Source: Methanoregulaceae archaeon (GTDB taxonomy: Archaea > Halobacteriota > Methanomicrobia > Methanomicrobiales > Methanospirillaceae). Taken from it: DNA of 11,015 nucleotides. Below the pieces are notes generated by a model. It was not told the DNA's origin. It searched no databases and saw only the letters and a program-made list of their open reading frames with translations. The position numbers were made by a program, and so were the translations under genes. Shown one piece after another: positions 6,415 through 11,015 of the stretch (the stretch's first letter is position 1; each line of letters opens with the position of its first letter). Where the stretch lies: contig JALOPT010000042.1 in NCBI GenBank assembly GCA_025453715.1, positions 1-11,015 of the forward strand, in the 5' to 3' direction.

Positions 6415-7575
6415 ATGAAAAATGCATTCCATATCATGCTCATCCCGACATTAGGCTGCCCCTCAAAATGCAGTTACTGCTGGAGTTCCGAGGAGGGGTC
6501 ACCGGTAATGAGCATTGAAACGGTTCAAGAGGTGATCAACTGGCTTAAAGATCTCCAGAAGAACCGGATCACATTTACGTTCCATGGCGGTGAACCACTC
6601 CTTGCCGGGGCTGATTTTTACCGGAATGCATTACCACTCATTTCGAACGGGTTAAAGGACCAGAACCCGGAATTTGCCATGCAGACCAACCTCTGGAGGA
6701 TGACCCCGGAAATAGCCAAAATCCTGGCCGGATACCACGTCCCAATCGGGTCCAGCATCGACGGTCCCGAGGACATTAACGATTCCCAGAGGGGGGATGG
6801 TTACTTCAGCAAGACGATGGCCGGGTACAGGATAGCAAAAGATAATGGTCTCACGGTGAGGTTCATCTGCACATTTACCTGTGAATCTGTGAAATCCAGG
6901 GAAGAGATTGTTGATTTTTTCTACCGGAACAGGTTTGTCCTCAAACTGCACCCGGCACTGCCATCACTGCGATCTGAAAACCCGAAACAATGGGCACTTG
7001 ACCCGGAAGAGTACGGGGACCTGCTTGTGTACCTGCTTGACAAGGCCATCGAACACCACGGGGACATGGAGATAATGAATATCAATGACCTTTGCAGGTG
7101 CGTATTTACCCGCCACGGATCGGTCTGCACCTACGTGGACTGCATGGGAAGTACATTTGCCGTAGGGCCTGATGGTACTATATATCCCTGTTACCGCTTT
7201 GTGGGAATGCCGGAATATGCAATGGGAAATGTCCGTGATCATCCCACTCCCGAAGATCTGGCCCGGTCCGGACCGGGAAAACTGTTGGCCCGGTATAAGG
7301 AATATGTGGACAAGGAATGTGGGAAGTGTTCACATATCAGGTACTGCAGGGGTGGATGTCCATACAATGCCATTGCACCGACGGGTGGAGAAATAAAGGG
7401 CGTTGACCCCCATTGTATCGCATATAAACGTATTTTTGATGAGATCAACGAACGGCTTGACAGGGAAATGTTTGAGTCATCCCCCATGGAAATGACCGGG
7501 TTTCAGCCAGGTCATGGGAAAAGAAAAAAACCTGGCGTGATGGCACTCATGCATAAGTCAGTTTCAGATTATTGA
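6415..7575 (+). CDS. Radical SAM/SPASM enzyme, probable peptide-modifying type
   Basis: 386 residues. The radical SAM cluster motif is GCPSKCSYC with Cys15, Cys19 and Cys22 (CX3CX2C), and the SAM-binding GGEP is at 58-61. The C-terminal SPASM domain is complete: Cys243, Gly254 and Cys259 (GX4C), then Cys302-X2-Cys305-X5-Cys311-X3-Cys315 and Cys334. This should hold two extra 4Fe-4S clusters. Family knowledge places such enzymes among anaerobic sulfatase maturases and ribosomal-peptide maturases. I recall a methanogen subfamily, named after Methanospirillum Mhun_1560, that pairs with small Cys-rich peptides. Membership is probable but not tested here. The ATG at 6415 has only a weak GAAGGG (6396-6401) before it. 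It is divergent from the kinase gene. No Cys-rich peptide gene was found in the flanks, so the substrate is not visible. The 40-residue tail is polar and basic. Confidence 0.9.
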   Translation: MKNAFHIMLIPTLGCPSKCSYCWSSEEGSPVMSIETVQEVINWLKDLQKNRITFTFHGGEPLLAGADFYRNALPLISNGLKDQNPEFAMQTNLWRMTPEIAKILAGYHVPIGSSIDGPEDINDSQRGDGYFSKTMAGYRIAKDNGLTVRFICTFTCESVKSREEIVDFFYRNRFVLKLHPALPSLRSENPKQWALDPEEYGDLLVYLLDKAIEHHGDMEIMNINDLCRCVFTRHGSVCTYVDCMGSTFAVGPDGTIYPCYRFVGMPEYAMGNVRDHPTPEDLARSGPGKLLARYKEYVDKECGKCSHIRYCRGGCPYNAIAPTGGEIKGVDPHCIAYKRIFDEINERLDREMFESSPMEMTGFQPGHGKRKKPGVMALMHKSVSDY

Positions 7576-7638
7576 CAGGCCTTTTCCTGAAAGATGGCAG
7601 TTATACACGACGTTTTTGTCGGGTCTCCCTAGCCTATT

Positions 7639-7659
7639 AAATATTGCCTCAAATATTGC
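7639..7659. repeat. Tandem 9-base direct repeat AAATATTGC
   Basis: AAATATTGC occurs at 7639-7647 and again at 7651-7659, a 12-base period. The second copy runs into the palindrome ATTGCAAT (7654-7661). It lies 64 bases past the radical SAM stop and far upstream of mtrE. It could be a regulator site or simply AT-rich sequence. Confidence 0.55.
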
Positions 7660-7743
7660 AATAAAATGTTTTCACCAGCAGACACTGAAATCCTGCGTTG
7701 GTGAGTCCTGATAGCAAATCGCCGATAAGAGCGCTCAATATAG

Positions 7744-7752
7744 TATATATAT
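7744..7752 (+). promoter_or_regulatory. Distal TATA-like element of the mtr region
   Basis: TATATATAT, eight bases after the palindrome GAGCGCTC, is a plausible archaeal TATA box. Initiation about 25 bases downstream would fall at the T9 run and leave a leader of more than 200 bases before mtrE. It could be an alternative mtr promoter or serve an unseen small RNA. Confidence 0.3.
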
Positions 7753-7865
7753 GAAAACATCTGCACAATTTTTTTTTAGTTAATGAAATATAACATTAGT
7801 TGATATCCCCAATATGGCATTATTTTATTAATCCGGCGAAAATAAAGGCAGAAAACCCCCAAAAC

Positions 7866-7885
7866 GTTTCGAAACCTTTAATTAA
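7866..7885 (+). promoter_or_regulatory. Proximal BRE/TATA candidate for mtrE with overlapping palindrome
   Basis: CGAAACC followed by TTTAATTAA fits the archaeal BRE plus TATA arrangement. The expected start near 7905 would give a leader of about 90 bases. The BRE part overlaps the perfect 10-base palindrome GTTTCGAAAC (7866-7875), a natural place for a repressor or activator to compete with TFB. A similar TTTAATT lies 24 bases further on. Confidence 0.4.
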
Positions 7886-7939
7886 GTTATAACCAACCTC
7901 TTTAATTGAACCACAAAGGGTTTGTACTCGATGTGAGTC

Positions 7940-7973
7940 GTAATGCAGCATGAACACTCTCGTGCACTATTAC
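7940..7973 (+). promoter_or_regulatory. Two-tier leader hairpin just before the mtrE ribosome binding site
   Basis: The inner stem GCATGA (7948-7953) pairs with TCGTGC (7960-7965), six pairs including one G-U, around a 6-base ACACTC loop. The outer stem GTAAT (7940-7944) pairs exactly with ATTAC (7969-7973), extendable by one G-U, leaving a small CA/AC internal loop. The hairpin ends seven bases before the AGGAGGA at 7981-7987, so it could affect ribosome access to mtrE. Found by eye; no folding energy was calculated. Confidence 0.45.
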
Positions 7974-7980
7974 AGCACGC

Positions 7981-7987
7981 AGGAGGA
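7981..7987 (+). promoter_or_regulatory. Strong ribosome binding site of mtrE
   Basis: AGGAGGA lies six bases before the ATG at 7994 and fixes the mtrE start. It is one of the strongest ribosome binding sites in the window, as expected for an abundant core methanogenesis complex. Confidence 0.8.
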
Positions 7988-7993
7988 GGCTAA

Positions 7994-8893
7994 ATGGACA
8001 ACATTGTATTTAGCATTGGAATTACTGCACTGGCAGGAGCACTTGCCACTGTAGCCGGTGCTGCGGAAGATGTTGAATCTGATATCGGATCACAGGGGGA
8101 CCCGAACTCACAGGTTCAGCTCGCACCGCAGATGGGTTACATTCATAGAATTTATAACAAGGCAATTGCTGGTGAACCACCCGCCTGGGGTCTTTGGATC
8201 GCATTGGGGGCTGGAATTGCATGGGCATTTATGGCCATGCAGATCAACCCGATTCTCGCGATCGTCCTCGGGGCCGGACTGGCCACCTTCGTCCAGGGAG
8301 TATATTCAACCACTGCTTATTTAGGAAGGACGGCAAGTCTTTCCAAGTTTGGACAGCCGGTGTATATCGATATTATCAAGTCGATGACCACCGTGACCAT
8401 GGCACATGCATTTGTCGCCATATTCGCAACGGTGACACTCTGTCACCTGATGAATGCCGCACTCGGCCACCCGTTCCCACTGCCCTTACTCGGATTAGTA
8501 TGGGGTATTGCACTCGGTGCAGCCGGATCTGCAACTGGCAACCCGTACTACGGAAAAGAACGCCAGTACCAGACACAGAATTTTGGTGCAGGCGTCCCGA
8601 TCTCTGCATCGGGTAATATCGTCCGTTACGCAGAAGCCGGAGAGCGCAATTCGCTCGATAATGGTTTCTTCACCGCAAAACTCGGCGGGCCCGCATCAGG
8701 GGTCTGTTTCGGACTGATCGTATTCCTCGAACTCTGGAGGACGGTTCTCTTTGAGAAAATCGGTGCCGGATGGGGAGCGATCATCGTAGGCGTTATTATT
8801 ATTCTTATCTTCACCATAATCGACCGCTATATTGAGGTCTGGGCAAGGAAGAATTACGGACCATACACAAAACCGGAGGAGACATCCTCATGA
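7994..8893 (+). CDS. mtrE: Tetrahydromethanopterin S-methyltransferase subunit E
   Basis: 299 residues, close to the usual MtrE length. It is an integral membrane subunit of the MtrA-H complex, which transfers the methyl group from methyl-tetrahydro(methano/sarcina)pterin to coenzyme M and pumps Na+ outward. Recognised by the N-terminus (ALAGALATVAGAAEDVESDI, 12-30), the following GSQGDPNSQVQLAPQMGY loop, the PVYIDIIKSMTTVTMAHAF segment (122-140) and NPYYGKERQYQTQNFGAG (183-200). Hydrophobic helices lie at about 3-22, 64-82, 86-106, 132-152, 161-182, 235-252 and 258-277. A membrane Asp of MtrE has been proposed in the literature for Na+ passage; Asp126 at a helix edge is a candidate, which I infer only. 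The stop overlaps the mtrD start by four bases (ATGA), so translation is probably coupled. Confidence 0.97.
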   Translation: MDNIVFSIGITALAGALATVAGAAEDVESDIGSQGDPNSQVQLAPQMGYIHRIYNKAIAGEPPAWGLWIALGAGIAWAFMAMQINPILAIVLGAGLATFVQGVYSTTAYLGRTASLSKFGQPVYIDIIKSMTTVTMAHAFVAIFATVTLCHLMNAALGHPFPLPLLGLVWGIALGAAGSATGNPYYGKERQYQTQNFGAGVPISASGNIVRYAEAGERNSLDNGFFTAKLGGPASGVCFGLIVFLELWRTVLFEKIGAGWGAIIVGVIIILIFTIIDRYIEVWARKNYGPYTKPEETSS

Positions 8894-9729
8894 GCGCTCT
8901 TGGAGGTGCGAAGCCAGCAGGAGGCTCAACAGGAATTGCGCCGGTTCCAACATTAATCTCGCTGGTTATCTTCGTAATTATCTTTGCAATAATGTACATG
9001 TATGGTGGATCACTCGGCGTTACTGCCCTCATCGGGATTGTAATAGGTGGGCTCCTTATCGGATTCGGGGTTCACTTTGTGCCAGTCGGTGGTGCACCTG
9101 CTGCAATGGGACAAGCTCCGGGTATTGCGACCGGTGTCGCGATGCTGGCTGCTGGTGGCGGTCTCGCCGGTCTCTTTGGCGGCGCATGGGCAGCTTCACA
9201 GGGTACCCTGGTTGCTGTCGTCACTGGTGCAATCGGTGGCGGTCTTATGCTTGCAATCACGTGCTTCTTCGTGAACTTTGTCTATATCTACGGGATGGGT
9301 ATTCCCGCTGCATCCGGAAAGGTCAAGAAAGACCCGATTACCGGAGACTCACAGCCCGAGTATAAGTCCCAGGGTACAGAAGGTCACGGACTGCCGTTCG
9401 TATCGTTTGTCGGCGGCGTCATCGGCGGTATCCTTGGTGGTGCCGGCGGCACGTTGATCTACCTGATGCTGCTCGATGTATACAATGCATCTCTGCCGGG
9501 AGTCATGAAAGCAACCGCAGTACAGGTTGAACCAATCGCAGTCTCGCTCGCCGGGATGTTCGCAATCGGTATGTTCCTTGTTATTGCAGTGCTTGCTGCA
9601 TACAACATCACAGGAACGATCGAAGGCCCGCATGACCCGAAATTCAAGCGGTTCCCACGTGCATTAATTGCATCGGCAGTTGCATCCGCACTCTGCGGAG
9701 TAGCAGCTATTATGCTGGTGATGGTGTGA
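8890..9729 (+). CDS. mtrD: Tetrahydromethanopterin S-methyltransferase subunit D
   Basis: 279 residues, longer than the roughly 230-250 I recall for MtrD in other methanogen orders. The extra length includes an N-terminal region of about 50 residues with one added hydrophobic helix (21-38). The family signature GVHFVPVGGAPAAMG is at 60-74. Helices follow at about 42-60, 79-99, 105-131, 171-195, 216-238 and 258-278. A polar loop at about 141-167 (KVKKDPITGDSQPEYKSQG) separates the halves. It is part of the membrane portion of the Na+-pumping methyltransferase, where MtrC, MtrD and MtrE together form the core. The start is set by GGAGGA at 8875-8880 and the ATGA overlap with mtrE. Eleven bases separate it from mtrC. 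Confidence 0.96.
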   Translation: MSALGGAKPAGGSTGIAPVPTLISLVIFVIIFAIMYMYGGSLGVTALIGIVIGGLLIGFGVHFVPVGGAPAAMGQAPGIATGVAMLAAGGGLAGLFGGAWAASQGTLVAVVTGAIGGGLMLAITCFFVNFVYIYGMGIPAASGKVKKDPITGDSQPEYKSQGTEGHGLPFVSFVGGVIGGILGGAGGTLIYLMLLDVYNASLPGVMKATAVQVEPIAVSLAGMFAIGMFLVIAVLAAYNITGTIEGPHDPKFKRFPRALIASAVASALCGVAAIMLVMV

Positions 9730-9740
9730 GGTGTTAGAAA

Positions 9741-10610
9741 ATGTCGGTAAAAGTTGAAGTTATCGAAGGTGGCGTACCCCACCAGAAGATCCTCATAGCC
9801 GGGCTCGTTCTCGCAGTGATCGGGCTTTATCTCTCATACCTCAACGTGATTGTCGGGACTCAGATGTTTGCGTTCTTCGGCGGGCTTGCAGCAATTGCAG
9901 CGCTTGTCTGGGGTAGCCACACTATCAAAGTCCTTGCAAGCTACGGTATCGGAACAGGAGTTCCATCTGCAGGGATGATCGCATTCGGCTCAGGGGTTAT
10001 TGCATTCCTGTTTGCGACAAAATACGGAGTATTAGCACCAATCGTTGCGATAGTCCTCGCAGCAGTAATCGGTGCAATCCTTGGTTACCTCGCAAATGAA
10101 GTCTTATCAATGCATATCCCGGTGATGATCAAGTCACTCACGGAAATGGCCGTGGTCGGAGCACTGAGCCTCATGGGGTTCTCTGCAATGATTACTGGAT
10201 CGTTCGCATTCTCTCCGCAAGGCTCTTTCATCTTTTCACTAACCACCGGTTCAGTAAAAGTCCTTGGAATGAGCCTGCCATCCTACCAGTCATCTTATAT
10301 TGGCGGAGCGCTCATTGCGACAGTATTCCTGCTCGGGGCCATCGCAATCCAGCACGGGTTTAATGCCTGTCTTGGACCAGGTTGGAAACAGGACCGTATG
10401 CTTATGCTTGTTGCAGAGTGCGGGTTCCTTTCCATGATGATGTGCGCAATAATGTCAGTGGCTCTGATCAGTCTGGCTGCAGCAATCCTCTCGTTCATTG
10501 TCGGTCTGCTCGGGTGGTATTACACCTACACGAAGTATATCGAGCTCTCAAAGAGAGATGCAGCGGCATGGCTCGATGCAAAACCAATTCCAGAAGTGGA
10601 GGGACACTAA
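9741..10610 (+). CDS. mtrC: Tetrahydromethanopterin S-methyltransferase subunit C
   Basis: 289 residues, a membrane subunit of the same complex. It is recognised from its position between mtrD and mtrB and from MtrC-like stretches such as GSHTIKVLASYGIGTGVPSA (58-77), NEVLSMHIPVMIKSLTEMA (119-137) and FNACLGPGWKQDRMLMLVAE (207-226). About eight hydrophobic helices lie at roughly 17-35, 40-57, 78-92, 97-117, 136-156, 187-204, 226-240 and 241-262. The charged tail faces the cytoplasm by the positive-inside pattern. GAGGTG (9728-9733) seven bases before the ATG supports the start. The mtrB start follows after one base. Confidence 0.96.
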   Translation: MSVKVEVIEGGVPHQKILIAGLVLAVIGLYLSYLNVIVGTQMFAFFGGLAAIAALVWGSHTIKVLASYGIGTGVPSAGMIAFGSGVIAFLFATKYGVLAPIVAIVLAAVIGAILGYLANEVLSMHIPVMIKSLTEMAVVGALSLMGFSAMITGSFAFSPQGSFIFSLTTGSVKVLGMSLPSYQSSYIGGALIATVFLLGAIAIQHGFNACLGPGWKQDRMLMLVAECGFLSMMMCAIMSVALISLAAAILSFIVGLLGWYYTYTKYIELSKRDAAAWLDAKPIPEVEGH

Positions 10611-10611
10611 C

Positions 10612-10893
10612 ATGTATATCCAGGTACTTCCGGAGTATGGACTTGTTGCAGACCCGATGATCGGTATTGTTACAACTGCAGGAGAATCACTTTCACCCAT
10701 ACTCGAGAAAGTTGAGATTCTTGAAGCAGTCTCGGATGACCTTGTGAATATGCTCTCAGGGGAAGGTAATTTCCTTGCCTCATTCCCGGGAAGAGAGAAA
10801 TCCCTGGTCATTGCCGGTAGCATGAACGCGTTCTGGTATGGACTCGCTATAGGCCTGTTCATCGCAGGGATAATGGTGTTCCATCTTATTTGA
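10612..10893 (+). CDS. mtrB: Tetrahydromethanopterin S-methyltransferase subunit B
   Basis: 93 residues, a typical MtrB length. The N-terminal two thirds are soluble and acidic (LPEYGLVADPMIGIVTTAGE, 6-25). A single C-terminal membrane helix spans about 72-92 (AFWYGLAIGLFIAGIMVFHL). It is an accessory subunit of the methyltransferase stalk that packs with the membrane parts of MtrA, MtrF and MtrG. The ATG at 10612 is chosen because GGAGGGA (10598-10604) lies seven bases upstream. The frame is open back to 10498, but that would overlap the mtrC end. Ten bases separate its stop from mtrA. Confidence 0.96.
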   Translation: MYIQVLPEYGLVADPMIGIVTTAGESLSPILEKVEILEAVSDDLVNMLSGEGNFLASFPGREKSLVIAGSMNAFWYGLAIGLFIAGIMVFHLI

Positions 10894-10903
10894 GGTGAAA
10901 AAA

Positions 10904-11015
10904 ATGGCAGAAAAGAAATCACCAGCAAGTGGATGGCCAATCGCAAAGGGCGACTTCCATTCAGGAGATGCCAACAGCCCGGTCGCAGTCGTGACCATGG
11001 GGTCTCACCTTGATG
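10904..11015 (+). CDS. mtrA: Tetrahydromethanopterin S-methyltransferase subunit A, N-terminal 37 residues (3' truncated by window)
   Basis: The frame opens with MAEKKSPASGWPIAKGDFHS and continues to VAVVTMGSHLD at the window end, which is the conserved MtrA N-terminus. MtrA carries the corrinoid (5-hydroxybenzimidazolyl cobamide) that accepts the methyl group before transfer to coenzyme M. The cobalt-binding histidine and the C-terminal membrane anchor lie beyond the window. GAGGTGA (10892-10898) overlaps the mtrB stop and sets the start. The gene order EDCBA matches the usual mtrEDCBAFGH operon, so mtrF, mtrG and mtrH are expected next. Confidence 0.95.
   Translation, partial: MAEKKSPASGWPIAKGDFHSGDANSPVAVVTMGSHLD

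Larger units (their letters stand above)
7576..7993 (+). promoter_or_regulatory. 418-base regulatory region upstream of the mtr operon
   Basis: No convincing gene lies here on either strand. From left to right it holds: a weak stem with a T5 loop (7608-7621), a possible radical SAM terminator; the AAATATTGC direct repeat; the palindrome GAGCGCTC (7729-7736) beside TATATATAT (7744-7752); a T9 run (7769-7777); the palindrome GTTTCGAAAC (7866-7875) touching TTTAATTAA (7877-7885); a second TTTAATT (7901-7907); a small ACAAA/TTTGT stem (7913-7925); a larger hairpin (7940-7973); and the mtrE ribosome binding site. The length and number of elements suggest that mtr transcription and translation are controlled here. 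Confidence 0.6.

Noticed and set aside
6264..6518. Plus-strand 84-codon frame upstream of and overlapping the radical SAM start, with three Cys; a possible modification substrate
   Set aside because: It overlaps the certain radical SAM coding region by over 100 bases, and its 3' half is just that gene read in another frame. It has no ribosome binding site.
7629..7760. Minus-strand 43-codon frame in the mtr upstream region
   Set aside because: No ribosome binding site, AT-driven composition, and it covers the repeat and promoter-like elements. No recognisable protein features.
10498..10611. Longer mtrB frame starting inside mtrC
   Set aside because: It would overlap the mtrC end by more than 100 bases. 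The ATG at 10612 has a well-spaced ribosome binding site and matches the known MtrB N-terminus.
1..11015. CRISPR array, insertion sequence, integrase or other mobile element
   Set aside because: No regularly spaced repeats, transposase-like protein or flanking terminal repeats were found. The region reads as ordinary chromosomal methanogen sequence.

Overview
The window reads as a methanogenic archaeon, most likely of the order Methanomicrobiales (a Methanoregula/Methanosphaerula-like lineage). The decisive evidence is the start of an mtrEDCBA operon, which encodes the membrane methyltransferase of methanogenesis. The species-level placement is my inference from protein style and was not tested by a search. 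No mobile element, CRISPR array, rRNA or tRNA was seen.

Layout. (i) Positions 2-454 hold the 3' part of an Mrp/NBP35-type Fe-S carrier ATPase, followed at 509-814 by a small winged-helix-like protein. (ii) Positions 815-1141 are a convergent gap with a strong short inverted repeat and no convincing gene. (iii) On the minus strand, 4198-2357 encodes a 613-residue protein I cannot place in a family. Twelve bases further on is a LarC-type nickel-pincer-cofactor protein (2344-1142); the two look like an operon. (iv) Upstream of them on the same strand is a membrane PAS sensor-kinase-like protein fused to a C-terminal GNAT acetyltransferase domain (6150-4318). Its phosphoacceptor motif is unusual. 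It is preceded by a possible 28-codon leader ORF (6299-6213) whose initiation region is a near copy of the kinase's own. (v) Divergent from the kinase is a radical SAM/SPASM protein (6415-7575) of the peptide-modifying type. (vi) Positions 7576-7993 are a 418-base regulatory region with several promoter-like elements and a well-formed leader hairpin. (vii) Positions 7994 to the window end hold mtrE, mtrD, mtrC, mtrB and the start of mtrA.

How the genes work together. The mtr genes are tightly packed: one 4-base overlap, and otherwise gaps of 1-11 bases, each with a good ribosome binding site. Together they encode the Na+-pumping methyl-tetrahydromethanopterin:coenzyme M methyltransferase. The other genes are accessory: Fe-S cluster handling (Mrp), nickel cofactor chemistry (LarC and its unknown partner), sensing (kinase-GNAT) and probable peptide modification (radical SAM/SPASM). 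The best candidates for undescribed biology are the unknown-protein/LarC pair, the kinase-GNAT fusion with its leader ORF, the radical SAM enzyme without a visible substrate peptide, and the mtr leader hairpin.
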